27,515 nt of DNA from Holophagales bacterium (GCA_031281385.1 JAITFL010000061.1:1-27515); one strand, 5' to 3'; numbered from the stretch's first letter, positions 1 to 9,346 are shown. Made by a program: numbers and translations. The notes: generated by a model not told the origin, from the letters alone.

Positions 1-33
1 CCCAGCGGCGGAATCATCCGCGAGGAGATTTAG
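1..33 (+). CDS. C-terminal end of an upstream gene (partial)
   Basis: The first eleven codons are open in frame 1 and read PSGGIIREEI followed by TAG at 31-33. The gene enters from outside the window, so only its tail is visible and it cannot be identified. In many Gram-negatives the gene ahead of a ctpA/yibQ pair is an EnvC-type murein hydrolase activator, but ten residues cannot test that. Confidence 0.35.
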   Translation, partial: PSGGIIREEI

Positions 34-60
34 GCACTGGGCAGGCAGTTAAATGAAGTA

Positions 61-215
61 ATTCCAATTCTAAATAGAATCAGCCATGATTCTATTTAGA
101 ATTGGAATGCGCGACAGGACGTCGCGCCCGAAATGCGTAGCATTTCGTGAGGCCAGGCGGGCCGCGCCCCGCCGCAGCCGACTAATTCAAAATTGCATGG
201 AGGCAATTTTGAATT
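61..215. repeat. Row of five adjacent hairpins (inverted repeats)
   Basis: Five inverted repeats follow each other almost without gaps. The first is a perfect 22-bp stem (61-82 with 87-108, loop GCCA). The second is GCGCGAC/GTCGCGC (109-115 with 121-127). The third is GAAATGC/GCATTTC (130-136 with 140-146). The fourth is GGCGGG/CCCGCC (156-161 with 168-173). The fifth is a 13-bp stem AATTCAAAATTGC (184-196 with 203-215). AT-rich and GC-rich stems alternate. No T-tract follows the strong first stem, so it is not a standard rho-independent terminator. It could be a structured RNA leader, a short mobile repeat or a transcription barrier. Confidence 0.8.
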
Positions 216-220
216 CAAAA

Positions 221-249
221 TGGAATAAAAGCTCGAATTAGCTTATACT
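221..249 (+). promoter_or_regulatory. Possible promoter of the S41-like gene, placing its start at or near the transcript end
   Basis: A good -10 box TATACT lies at 244-249, six bases before the ATG at 256. A poor -35 candidate (TGGAAT, 221-226) sits 17 bp upstream. No Shine-Dalgarno sequence precedes the ATG. If this promoter is used, the message would begin at about the A of the start codon (leaderless). This is inference from consensus matching only. Confidence 0.3.
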
Positions 250-255
250 TTACCA

Positions 256-1563
256 ATGCACCAGCGCACTTGGCTAACACTGCTGACCTTTCCATTGATC
301 GTGGCGTTCACGGTGCCGATGTTTCACCGGCAGGAGCCTCGGCAGTTGGAGGCCATGCAGCGGGCAGCGGCTGGCGACGACGACCCTTTGGCCGGCCTGG
401 CGGACATCCAGGACGTGATAGCCCACATCCGAAACAGCTACGTGGAAGTGCCCAACTTGGGCAAGGTGCTGGACGGCGGCATCCAAGGAGCGCTAGAGCG
501 GGCCAGCCTGCTCAATTCATACCTGAGCCCGGAAGAGACCCAACTGCCCAGCCCCGGCCCAGGCGAGACGGGCCTGACCTTGGTCAAAGACAAAATTATC
601 GCATACGTGGTGGGGGTGGCCCCAAACAGCCCTGCGGCACACGCTGGGTTCCAAATCGGCGACTGGGTGAGAAAGATGGACAACGAGCCAATAAGCTCTA
701 TGAGCCATTGGGCGATGGAGCGAAGGCTGCGCGGGCCCGTGGGCAGCGAAGTGGAAATTTTGCGCATGTCGGCGGTTACGAGGGGACAAAAAAAGATAGT
801 CATAAAGAGGGAAAAGTTGAAGCGGCAGCCCATAGTGTCCAGCGTCGGCCCCAAGGCTGTGATGGTGGCTCTTCCCGACCTGAGCGAAGGCAGGGCGGCA
901 GAGCTGAAAGCCATCCTCAAGGCTGCCGACACCAAGCTACCCATAGTCCTTGACATCAGAAATTGCCCCAGCGGCATCTATGGCGAGGCAGCCAAGGTGG
1001 CTTCAATCTTTGGATGCAAAGGCACTTTCGCAACATTGCAGGAAGTGGGGCAGGCAGACAAACCCTTGGCTGTGCCGCCCAATGGCAATGCACGTTTTAA
1101 GAAGATTGCCGTGTTGGTAGGGCAGGGTACCATGGGCCCTGCCGAGGCACTGGCCTTCGCGCTGAAAAATCTTGGCACACAGCCAACTGACGCACAAAAT
1201 CCTGCAACAGTGATAGTGTTTTTGGGCGAGCGCACCACTGGCAACGCCGTTGAGCTCAAGACGCTGCCGCTGCGCCAAGGCGGGGCCGTCGAGATCGTCG
1301 CCAAGCGATGGATGGGGGCAGGAGGCGAAAGGCTAGACATGGGGCTGACTGGAGGCCAACTAAGGTCAACCGGCTTGGCGCCCGATTATTCGCTGCGCGG
1401 GGTGCCGGATAACGAGGACTTTTTGCCAAGGGTGCTAGAGGCGTTAGAAAAGGGCCCCAATAAGCCAAAAGAGGTTCCGCAAAAGGTGGCACACATAGGG
1501 CAGGGGATGTTTGAATCAATCTTTGGTGCAGCGTACCCATCAATGTGCCCAATATCTGCATAG
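256..1563 (+). CDS. S41 (CtpA/Tsp-like) PDZ protein, probable catalytically dead pseudoprotease
   Basis: The 435-residue protein has an N-terminal hydrophobic segment (about residues 5-22), a PDZ domain (about 105-190, with VAPNSPAAHAGFQIGDWV) and a C-terminal-processing-peptidase fold. Family members cut exported proteins near the C-terminus with a Ser-Lys dyad. The Ser normally sits in GSASASE and the Lys in GERTYGKG. Here the matching stretches are GTMGPAEA (Gly at 294 in the Ser position) and GERTTGNA (Asn at 330 in the Lys position), so both catalytic residues appear absent. An insertion of about 11 residues lies between the two motifs. The next gene, a YibQ-type protein, starts 8 nt after the stop, so the two probably form an envelope operon. 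The fold assignment is firm; loss of activity is inferred from the motifs. Confidence 0.85.
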   Translation: MHQRTWLTLLTFPLIVAFTVPMFHRQEPRQLEAMQRAAAGDDDPLAGLADIQDVIAHIRNSYVEVPNLGKVLDGGIQGALERASLLNSYLSPEETQLPSPGPGETGLTLVKDKIIAYVVGVAPNSPAAHAGFQIGDWVRKMDNEPISSMSHWAMERRLRGPVGSEVEILRMSAVTRGQKKIVIKREKLKRQPIVSSVGPKAVMVALPDLSEGRAAELKAILKAADTKLPIVLDIRNCPSGIYGEAAKVASIFGCKGTFATLQEVGQADKPLAVPPNGNARFKKIAVLVGQGTMGPAEALAFALKNLGTQPTDAQNPATVIVFLGERTTGNAVELKTLPLRQGGAVEIVAKRWMGAGGERLDMGLTGGQLRSTGLAPDYSLRGVPDNEDFLPRVLEALEKGPNKPKEVPQKVAHIGQGMFESIFGAAYPSMCPISA

Positions 1564-1571
1564 GTTTATAA

Positions 1572-2543
1572 GTGGCAAGGCGGCGCGGCGCAAAGCGGTC
1601 AACAAGCACACTATTAGTTTTGGCGGCGGCTATGCTGCTCTTCGGCCTCATTGGGGGCGCATTGCTGCAAAGGGCCTGCGCCGGCAATGGCATCATTGGC
1701 AAAAAGGTGGCTCCAATTGCAGGCGCTTCAGAGGCCCCCTCTGCCGGAGAGCGCGGTAAATCAAGCCATAGCCCCCTTGGGTCAGAAGTTTCCGCGAATC
1801 TTGCGCCCAGCCAGGATGCCCAAAACGGCGGTGTTCAAAAAAACGCGCCCGAATCAAACAGTGCAAAAAATCAGGTGCCGCGCATCGCGCTGGTGATAGA
1901 CGACCTTGGGCAGGCGGAGATGGCCCTTGTCCAGCGGCTCTGCAACCTAGACGTTTCACTGACCGTAGCTGTTCTCCCATTTTTGCAGCACTCCCGCGAA
2001 AGTGCCGCTATGGCCCACTCTAGGGGCAAAGAGGTAATCCTGCACATGCCGATGGAACCCATCGGCTATCCTGCGGCTGGGAAGAACCCAGGCCCAGGCG
2101 CGATCTTGTTCGATCAACCAGAAGCCGAGGTGCGTGAAAAAGTGCGGCAGGCTATGAAAGAAATCCCCTTTGCAGTGGGGCTGAACAACCACATGGGCAG
2201 CCGCATTACGCCCGATGCAGAAAAAATGGCTTGGGTGCTGGGCGAGGTAAAAAAGAGCAATTGGTATTTTTTGGACAGCCGCACGGAAAAAGACACCGTG
2301 GCACTGGAAGTGGCCAGAAAGCTGGGAGTGCCTTCGATGGCGAGAAAAGTTTTTCTCGACGATGACCCCAGCCAAGCTGAAATGGCGCGCCAGTGGGAGA
2401 GGGCGCTGGCGTTTGCCGCACAGGATGGCCAAGCGGTGGTCATAGGCCACATCCACCCTGAGACGCTTACTTTCCTAGAGGCTATACTGCCAGCCGCAAA
2501 GCGGGAAGTAATTTTTTCGTACGCCTCGGAACTGGCGCGATAA
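1572..2543 (+). CDS. Divergent polysaccharide deacetylase family protein (YibQ / DUF610-like)
   Basis: The 323-residue protein starts at GTG, 8 nt after the upstream stop. It has an N-terminal membrane anchor or signal (about residues 10-30) and a low-complexity linker. The deacetylase-like (beta/alpha) barrel spans about 105-320. Family signatures are visible: ALVIDDLGQ near the start of the barrel, VILHMPMEP, GLNNHMGSRIT, FLDSRT and VIGHIHPETL. Members are periplasmic, and their genes often sit beside envC or ctpA. They are linked to cell envelope or septal peptidoglycan processing, although the substrate is not settled. The tight spacing to the S41-like gene suggests co-transcription. Nothing appears truncated. 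Confidence 0.9.
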   Translation: MARRRGAKRSTSTLLVLAAAMLLFGLIGGALLQRACAGNGIIGKKVAPIAGASEAPSAGERGKSSHSPLGSEVSANLAPSQDAQNGGVQKNAPESNSAKNQVPRIALVIDDLGQAEMALVQRLCNLDVSLTVAVLPFLQHSRESAAMAHSRGKEVILHMPMEPIGYPAAGKNPGPGAILFDQPEAEVREKVRQAMKEIPFAVGLNNHMGSRITPDAEKMAWVLGEVKKSNWYFLDSRTEKDTVALEVARKLGVPSMARKVFLDDDPSQAEMARQWERALAFAAQDGQAVVIGHIHPETLTFLEAILPAAKREVIFSYASELAR

Positions 2544-2964
2544 GTCATTTTTATGCTTGTATAGTCAACGCCCTTGACCGTCGGTACAGATTGGCATGCT
2601 TCGCCTGCGCCTTCCATTCCGCTCCCCGCCTTTTGGAAGAGTGCGGTAAATCCATCGCGGGGCACAAGTTCGAGCATTCAAGCCACTTCCAGTGTCCACA
2701 GTTGGCGGCTCGCTTCATTCTCTCGGTATCCTGCGCTTACGCTTGGATACGCGAGACATCCGCGTGGGCGGCCATAATAATGACGGACAAAATGGTGCCA
2801 TGAAGATTCTTCCCTTGCCCGTTGCCATTATCAGCGCAGTCTAGCGCATTCGCGCCTTCCTCCGGGCAAGCTGAATAGCTCATTGAACAACTATCCACGG
2901 GTTCATCTTGTTCTAGTTTTGAAGTGCGAGGACTATATGCAATAAATTGAGCCTATGGGCCGAA
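2544..2964. other. Intergenic stretch without a recognisable gene
   Basis: This gap lies between the convergent YibQ-type gene and diguanylate cyclase. Short open frames exist but have no ribosome binding site or protein-like composition. One hairpin is clear near 2723-2757: TCTCGGTATCC pairs with GGATACGCGAGA, with one bulged base. No T-tract follows it, so I do not call it a terminator. Confidence 0.6.
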
Positions 2965-5787
2965 TTAGGTTCCAGAGTTCAAGACCGTAAAGGAAGCCTT
3001 ATTCCTTCCATTTTGTTTTGAATGGTACAGCATTTCGTCCGCCATCTTTAGAAAATCATCGAAGGTATTGTTTGGGCCAACCTTGCCCGTCACCGAGCCT
3101 ATGGAGATGGTGACATAGCCGGTTGCGCTGCTCGAATGTGGTATGGCGCATTGCTGCAGTCCATCCATGATCTTGGCGACTATCCGTCTGGCGGCTTCCT
3201 CGTCAGTGTTGGGGAGGGCGATGGCGAATTCCTCGCCTCCAAAGCGGGCTACAAAGTCATCAGTTCTATCCATGGCCTTTGCAATGATGTCGGCTATGGC
3301 GATTAGGCACTTGTCGCCTTCAATATGGCCGTACGTGTCGTTGTACAGTTTAAAGAAATCGATGTCCGCCATCATAAAGGTCAGCGTTCCCTCTCTCCTG
3401 GACAATGTTCTCAAGACAGTACTTATGGTGGTGTCTAGATAGTACCTGTTGTAGATGCCTGTGACCGCGTCATGGTACGCCTTGTGGGCCTCTTTTTCCA
3501 GCCACTTAATGTCGGCCTCCATGTTCTTCATTTTTTTGATGCTTCGCATGTCCTTTATGAAAGCCACCACTATGTGCGAGCCGTCATTCTCCACGCGCTT
3601 TAAGGTCATCTCCATAGGCAGGGGCGAACCATTCTCCATTTGGTGAGTCCATTCAAAAGTGCATTCGCCGCTGGCAAACGCCTTTTTTAGGCAGTCTTGG
3701 AGTTTATCTATAGAAGACTCTCCATTTGGCTGCCGAACTGGAGCAAAGGAGAGAAATTTATCAATGAAATCTTGTTTGTCTTTGACTTCCAGCAGTTTGA
3801 CGGCGGCCTCATTGCATGAAACGATACGATACTCTTTGTCCCACAGAATGTGGCACAGTGGCGAGGCGTCGAACATCAGTTCGTTCAGCTTGTTGGCCTG
3901 GTTTAGTTTTTCAAGGTAATCGTTGCGGATGAACGTGTTGACCATCATGTAACTGGCGGTGCGGAGCAGGTGTACTTCATCGTCGGTGAAATAACGTTCT
4001 GTTTCGCAGTCATCGAAACTGACGAGACCCCAAAATTGTCCTTCGTAGTTGACAGGCACCTGCAATATAGACTTTATGCCGTGGCTCATCAAGCTGTCTT
4101 TGTCTGGTCTGCTCATTTTAGAAACAGGGCCGTTTATGCACATGCCATTAGAGAAGCTGTCTGTTCCCCATATATAGCCATCGGCAAAGTGTAGCCCCTC
4201 TTTTGCGAGTTTGGGGTTTTTATGCGCGGGGACTCCATCGTTCCATTCGTACTTGTTGGCAAAAAAGCCATCGCCTTCCTTTGCCTCGCTTTTCCATATA
4301 TAGATGCGGTGTACGTCCATGCAGTCGGCGAGGGCCTTTATGCCTTCGTTGAGCAAGCTTGGCCGGCTGGCATTGGACAAAAAGAGCGAGGCCGCCGTAT
4401 TGAGTGCTTCGGCCATCTTTCTGCGGCGGTCAGTGGCTTTGCTGGACTTTACTGCCTCTGTTATGTCCATGCCGCGCTGCAGGTGGACTCTGCGCCCATC
4501 CGTCCAAGTGATGGTACTGTCTATGACGCGTAGGATCATATCTTTGTATTCGTTGTGTGTCTCCCATGCCAGGGTTTCAAATGGGCTTTGCGCCAATTCG
4601 CCTTTTCTGCAAAATGGGCACCGCCCAGTTTGGTCTGAGTGGAACATTTTCCAGCATTTTTCGCCCCTGACGTCGCGGCCTTGGGAGTAGTCATCTGACA
4701 TTTTTTTGTTGGCAAACAGTATTTCATCTGTTTCCATATCTGAAACAAAAATGTAAAAATCCATTGAGTCGAGGATTGTTTCCAGCACGCCCTGTTTATC
4801 CATCGCTTCAGTGAAGTCAATCGAATGTTGAAGATGGACTTTGGAGCCGTTGGGCCAATCAATGTAGCAGTCTGTGTTTTTGTAAGTGCGCTTGGTGAGT
4901 AGGTTTTGCTCGACCCATTCTATAGTCTTGCTGGGGTCTTTGTCCAACACGCGGCAGGGGCAGAAATCGCATCTTTTTTCTTTGCCTTTCTGCAGGATTT
5001 TATAGCAGACTTCCCCTATTGCGGATTGGCCTATGCCGAAATGCTTCTTCATGTTGTCATTTACGAACAATATTTCGTCCGTCTTCGGGTCGGTCACGTA
5101 TATCATCGTGTCCAGTGCGTTCAGGATGTTTTTCATGATGCTGATGGTTTTGTCAGATTCTTGCTTGTCGCTGGCAGACGCTTCTTGGGCGGCGCGGGCC
5201 CTGTCGTTTTCTATGAGGAAATTGGCCAAAATCTGCGCTGCGGATCGCAAGTGGGACTCACAGTCGAAGTGCTTCTCCTCGGACATGCTAAAAAACGCGG
5301 CGGCCCCCCACAGGGTTCCGTTAGAGAACAAGGGGGCCACCAAAAGGGACTTGACATTGAATGGCTTTAACAATTCGGCTTGGGACTCTGCAATCTGGCT
5401 TATGGTGGCATTTATGCACTCATCGGCTTTCAGCCCTGAGATCCACTCGCCAAACCCCGAATCAATCTGGAATGACAGAAGCCGCTCGTCTGCGGCGATG
5501 GCCTCGCCGTGCGTCCCTACCCACCTATAGACCTGTCCGAATGTTGTATTGCCCTCGGTGTGGGAAAAGCGAACAATGCTCACTGCGTCTATGCCCGCTG
5601 CATTCGCGATTGGTCTTATTCCTTTGGCCAAAACTTGGTCCACTGGGTCTGTCCAAGTATCTGCGAAAATTTTTAACGCCTCTCGGAGGGCTAATGAAAT
5701 GGCATCTTCGCAATTGTTCCCGCCGTGCCGGTGCTTGTGGCTTGGCATGTGCATCGGCGGCTTCTTTGGAGAAGTTGTTCGCGTCAT
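2965..5787 (-). CDS. Diguanylate cyclase with GAF and PAS sensor domains
   Basis: The 940-residue protein shows, in order: a GAF domain (about 25-200), two PAS domains (about 215-330 and 335-450), a second GAF (about 465-640), a third PAS (about 645-760), a short helical linker and a GGDEF domain (about 785-935). The active-site motif GGEEF is at 850-854, and a product-inhibition I-site RTDD lies at 841-844 with the usual five-residue spacing. It should therefore make cyclic di-GMP from two GTP and be feedback-inhibited. No EAL or HD-GYP domain is present. No membrane segment is seen, so it is probably cytosolic. Two PAS domains carry Cys clusters (CDFCPC and CPFC) that could bind metal or sense redox state; this is inference. 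It stands alone as a transcription unit. Confidence 0.93.
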   Translation of the reverse strand: MTRTTSPKKPPMHMPSHKHRHGGNNCEDAISLALREALKIFADTWTDPVDQVLAKGIRPIANAAGIDAVSIVRFSHTEGNTTFGQVYRWVGTHGEAIAADERLLSFQIDSGFGEWISGLKADECINATISQIAESQAELLKPFNVKSLLVAPLFSNGTLWGAAAFFSMSEEKHFDCESHLRSAAQILANFLIENDRARAAQEASASDKQESDKTISIMKNILNALDTMIYVTDPKTDEILFVNDNMKKHFGIGQSAIGEVCYKILQKGKEKRCDFCPCRVLDKDPSKTIEWVEQNLLTKRTYKNTDCYIDWPNGSKVHLQHSIDFTEAMDKQGVLETILDSMDFYIFVSDMETDEILFANKKMSDDYSQGRDVRGEKCWKMFHSDQTGRCPFCRKGELAQSPFETLAWETHNEYKDMILRVIDSTITWTDGRRVHLQRGMDITEAVKSSKATDRRRKMAEALNTAASLFLSNASRPSLLNEGIKALADCMDVHRIYIWKSEAKEGDGFFANKYEWNDGVPAHKNPKLAKEGLHFADGYIWGTDSFSNGMCINGPVSKMSRPDKDSLMSHGIKSILQVPVNYEGQFWGLVSFDDCETERYFTDDEVHLLRTASYMMVNTFIRNDYLEKLNQANKLNELMFDASPLCHILWDKEYRIVSCNEAAVKLLEVKDKQDFIDKFLSFAPVRQPNGESSIDKLQDCLKKAFASGECTFEWTHQMENGSPLPMEMTLKRVENDGSHIVVAFIKDMRSIKKMKNMEADIKWLEKEAHKAYHDAVTGIYNRYYLDTTISTVLRTLSRREGTLTFMMADIDFFKLYNDTYGHIEGDKCLIAIADIIAKAMDRTDDFVARFGGEEFAIALPNTDEEAARRIVAKIMDGLQQCAIPHSSSATGYVTISIGSVTGKVGPNNTFDDFLKMADEMLYHSKQNGRNKASFTVLNSGT

Positions 5788-6261
5788 GATCGTGTACCTA
5801 CAATACAGTGGAACGAGCCAGTGTGGCTCTGAATGGCATTGGCTCTTCTGGCTTATTGATGGCGGCTTGCGGAATGTGAGAAAAGGCGATCCAGCCCGTC
5901 ATCTGGCTTCCCGCGTTGCTTTCAGATTCGATTTGCATTTCCGTCCACTTCCAAAAAAAGGAGGGCCTACCGCGCCTTTATGTTGCTCTGCGGGATACTC
6001 GAAATGGCCGCATGCAACCATATATTTAAGCCTATCATGGGCTTTGCCATAGCGCAAGAATTGTGACAATAGAGGGTGCTTTTCCTAAAAATTACAATAA
6101 AAAGGGGCGACTGCGGACATACACGGAACGCCACTAGGCGGCGTGTCCCCGTACTTGGTTTCTGATCTCCATCTCCCGCCTCAAGGCAATAGCATATAGA
6201 TTTTTTAAGCAGGGGGAAGAGCACTCAAAGTCCAATTCGCACTAACCCTGTAGCCCACACA
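5788..6261. other. Intergenic stretch without a recognisable gene
   Basis: This 474-bp gap lies between glnS (its 3' side) and the diguanylate cyclase (its 5' side), both on the minus strand. It should hold the glnS terminator and the cyclase promoter. No protein or RNA gene is convincing. The possible terminator hairpin at 6101-6150 is listed separately. Confidence 0.5.
6096..6150 (-). terminator. Possible terminator downstream of glnS
   Basis: Read on the minus strand, GGGGAC...GTCC and GGGG...CCCC arms flank an inner CGCC/GGCG stem, and the structure ends in CCCCTTTTTATT. The T-run makes a rho-independent terminator plausible. The stem is long and interrupted, and it lies about 110 bp after the glnS stop, so confidence is low. 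Confidence 0.35.
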
Positions 6262-7968
6262 CTACTTGCTGCCAGCTATCTTAGCCCAACTGTCCTTGAG
6301 TCCAACGACCCTGTTGAAGATGGGGCGGTCGAGTTGGGAGTCCGGGTCTAGGGCAAAGTATCCGGCTCTTTCAAATTGGAATCGCGTGCCCATTTGGACG
6401 TCCGCTAAACTAGGCTCCAGTTTGGCCTTGGCTATTTCAAGGCTATTGCTGTCTATGGTGTGCCTCCAATCTTGGTCATCTGGCAGGGCCATCGGGTCTT
6501 CTAGTTGAAACAACTGTCCGTACAGTCTCACTTCCGCGTTAATGGCTTGGGCCGCGCTTACCCAGTGGATTGTACCCTTGATTTTGCGCCCGTCTGCGGC
6601 ATTCCCTCCTTTGGAATTTTCATCCCAGGTGCAGCGTAGCTCAATTACGTTGCCGGCATTGTCTTTTACGACCTCATTGCATTTGATTATGCATGCGCCC
6701 CTAAGCCTAACTTCCGCGCCAAGTGAGAGTCGGTGCCATTTTTTCGGCGGGTTTTCCATGAAGTCCTCTTGCTCTATCCACAGTTCACCAGAAAAAGGCA
6801 GCTTGCGGCTGCCCATCTCTGGCTTTTCGGGGTGGTTGGGCAACTCTGCGTCGAATGCCTGTTCTCGCGCAAAATTGGTGACCGTCAGTCTGAGGGGATG
6901 GAGGACGGCCATCCTGCGGGGTGCGCTTGCCTCAAGGCATTCCCTGATGCAGGCTTCCAATAGGCCCACCTCCGCCGTCATATCTCTTTTGGCAACGCCC
7001 ACACGCTCGGCAAAGGCCCTTATCGCTTCTGGGGTGTAACCCCTTCGGCGCAGGCCGCAGATGGTGGGCATCCTTGGATCGTCCCAGCCTGAGACGTGGC
7101 CCTCTTGCACCAACTGTAGCAAGCGGCGCTTGGACATAACAGTGTGGGTGAGGTTGAGGCGAGCGAACTCTATTTGGCGGGGCAGGGGGCGCTTGAAGAA
7201 TTTTTCTTCTTTGTCTTGTTCCAAAAACCACTCGTACAGCGGCCTGTGGTCTTCAAATTCCAAGGTGCAGATGCTGTGGGTAATATTTTCAATGGCATCG
7301 CACACGCCGTGGGCGTAGTCGTACATGGGGTATATGCACCAATTGTTGCCCGTTCTATGATGCCGCGCACGGCGGATGCGGTACATCAGGGGATCACGCA
7401 TGTTCATATTGGGGTGCTGCGCGTCTATTTTTGCCCTGAGGACTTTTGAGCCATCCGGAAATTCGCCCGCCCTCATCTTTCTAAAAAGTTCAAGGTTTTC
7501 TTCGGGCTGGCGTTCCCTGAATGGGCTAGGTCGGCCAGGCGTGTAGAAGTTGCCGCGGTACTCCCGTATCTCGTTTTCGCTGAGGTCGCAGACGAAGGCC
7601 TTGCCCTGCTGTATCAAATATTCGGCGTAGTCGTACAATTGCTGGAAATAGTCGCTGGCGAAAAACTCGCCCTTCCACGAAAAGCCCAGCCACTTGACGT
7701 CCTCGCGTATGGAATCCACGTATTCCACGTCCTCCTTGACAGGGTTGGTGTCATCGAAGCGCAGGTTGGTCTTTCCGCCATACTTTTGGGCTAGGCCAAA
7801 GTTGATGCAGATGCTTTTGGCGTGGCCGATGTGCAAGTAGCCATTCGGCTCGGGCGGAAAGCGCGTCATGACGCGCCCCTCGTGCTTGCTGGAAGCAAGG
7901 TCGGCCTCCATGATCTCTTCGATGAAATTGAGGGGCTTGGTGGTTGGCTGGGGTTGTTCGGGTGTCAT
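6262..7968 (-). CDS. glnS: Glutaminyl-tRNA synthetase
   Basis: The 568-residue class I aminoacyl-tRNA synthetase charges tRNA-Gln with glutamine in the cytosol. The nucleotide-binding HIGH motif is at 46-49 within PPEPNGYLHIGHAKS. The KMSKS-type motif VMSKR is at 277-281. The C-terminal half carries the two-barrel anticodon-binding region typical of GlnRS, and total length matches bacterial GlnRS. The PPEPNG context separates it from GluRS, which has APSPTG and is also present in this window. AGAGAAG precedes the ATG as a ribosome binding site. Having a discrete GlnRS suggests direct Gln-tRNA charging. It appears to be transcribed alone. Confidence 0.97.
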   Translation of the reverse strand: MTPEQPQPTTKPLNFIEEIMEADLASSKHEGRVMTRFPPEPNGYLHIGHAKSICINFGLAQKYGGKTNLRFDDTNPVKEDVEYVDSIREDVKWLGFSWKGEFFASDYFQQLYDYAEYLIQQGKAFVCDLSENEIREYRGNFYTPGRPSPFRERQPEENLELFRKMRAGEFPDGSKVLRAKIDAQHPNMNMRDPLMYRIRRARHHRTGNNWCIYPMYDYAHGVCDAIENITHSICTLEFEDHRPLYEWFLEQDKEEKFFKRPLPRQIEFARLNLTHTVMSKRRLLQLVQEGHVSGWDDPRMPTICGLRRRGYTPEAIRAFAERVGVAKRDMTAEVGLLEACIRECLEASAPRRMAVLHPLRLTVTNFAREQAFDAELPNHPEKPEMGSRKLPFSGELWIEQEDFMENPPKKWHRLSLGAEVRLRGACIIKCNEVVKDNAGNVIELRCTWDENSKGGNAADGRKIKGTIHWVSAAQAINAEVRLYGQLFQLEDPMALPDDQDWRHTIDSNSLEIAKAKLEPSLADVQMGTRFQFERAGYFALDPDSQLDRPIFNRVVGLKDSWAKIAGSK

Positions 7969-8817
7969 GGGCTTCTCTGGTGTTTTTGGTTGTCAGTTGA
8001 TAATAGCTTGAATAATGCTATGTCGAGCCCCTTACGCTTTTCAGTTGCCCGTCATTCTTGCGGATTTATTTTGCGGCTCAAGCTTGTTCTTCAAAGGCGC
8101 CAATGTTAGTTTAGCCAGTTGTGGATGCCTTTGATCTACATAATAGCCACTCCCAGAAAAGAACATCTAAACTTCAAGTATCCGGAGAAATCGGTGCTGT
8201 TTATTCAATGGTGTAGTTCCATCCTCAGAGAATCCGCGGGGTTGACAAGGATAACAGGTATCATGGAAAAGCATCTGCAATCTAGAGTCATTGACACAGA
8301 AAGCATGTAGGTTTCTAGCAAGAATTACACCCTCGCATCAAAAAAGTTTAGACATGAGTAGCAAGAAAACTGGAAAGACGATAGCATTTAGGTATGCGAT
8401 CATGTAACGATCAGGTCAAACTCACATCTATCCCAAATAGCGGAGAAGCCATGAGGCATGTGATCGAAGATACGATCAGAATCAATTCATCACTTTGTTT
8501 GGGCAAGCACCCAGCCTACAAAGTTGTACCCGAACACAAATTCAGATGTGTCAACCACGATACAAAGCTGCTTGTCGGTGACAATGTGCTTACTTGTGGT
8601 TTTGAAAGCATACGGGCATTCTTTGGACGGTGTATCTTGATTGCCCGTTGCAAGCTCATTACCAAGCACTTGCAACTTTACCTGACCGAAGTTATGTTAC
8701 GAATTTACTTATGGCTATGCCAAATATCATACATGTATGTGTACCGAGGTGCCGATTTGAATCCACATTGGGAATTGTTTGATTATCTGAACTTAACAAC
8801 ATGACACAAGGACGCCA
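7969..8817. other. Left part of the AT-rich island; no convincing gene
   Basis: This 849-bp stretch separates glnS from the broken methyltransferase. Base composition becomes AT-rich towards the right, matching the restriction-modification genes. An open frame at 8394-8804 (+) would encode 136 Cys-rich residues and stops 14 nt before the methyltransferase ATG, but it has no ribosome binding site and no recognisable motif. An opposite-strand frame at 8490-8675 is equally unconvincing. It may be a remnant gene or a regulatory leader. I recognise no controller (C) protein. Confidence 0.4.
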
Positions 8818-9346
8818 ATGACACAAAAATATCAAACTAAGGCAAACACGATTCCGACCACAGCCATTACAGAACCGGGTATTAGTAGAAAAAGAAAATT
8901 AAATGGCAAAAGCGTGAGAAAAAGTTTACAACAATTCGAGCCAAATTTAGTCCAAAACGATACAGATGATATTAATCAGTTTAGAAACAAATTTATTTGT
9001 GGTGATTCCCTTGAAGTGATGGCAACAATTCCATCAGGTTCGGTTGACCTTGTTGTTACATCACCGCCATACAACTTAAAAAATTCGACTGGAAATGGAA
9101 TGAAAGATGGGCGAGGTGGGAAATGGGCTAATGCAAGCCTTATAAATGGCTATAGCCATCACCACGACTGTATGCCGCATGACGAATATTCTAAATGGCA
9201 GCGACAATGCTTGACTGAAATGTACCGCGTAATTAAAGACGATGGTGCAATTTTTTATAATCATAAATGGCGTGTTCAAGCCGGACTTCTCCAAGATAGA
9301 CGAGATATTGTTGCAGATTTTCCCATTCGTCAAATTATAATATGGA

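Noticed and set aside
2574..2803. Two overlapping plus-strand frames after the YibQ-type gene
   Set aside because: Both are short, overlap in different frames and lack start signals. Neither shows a recognisable motif.
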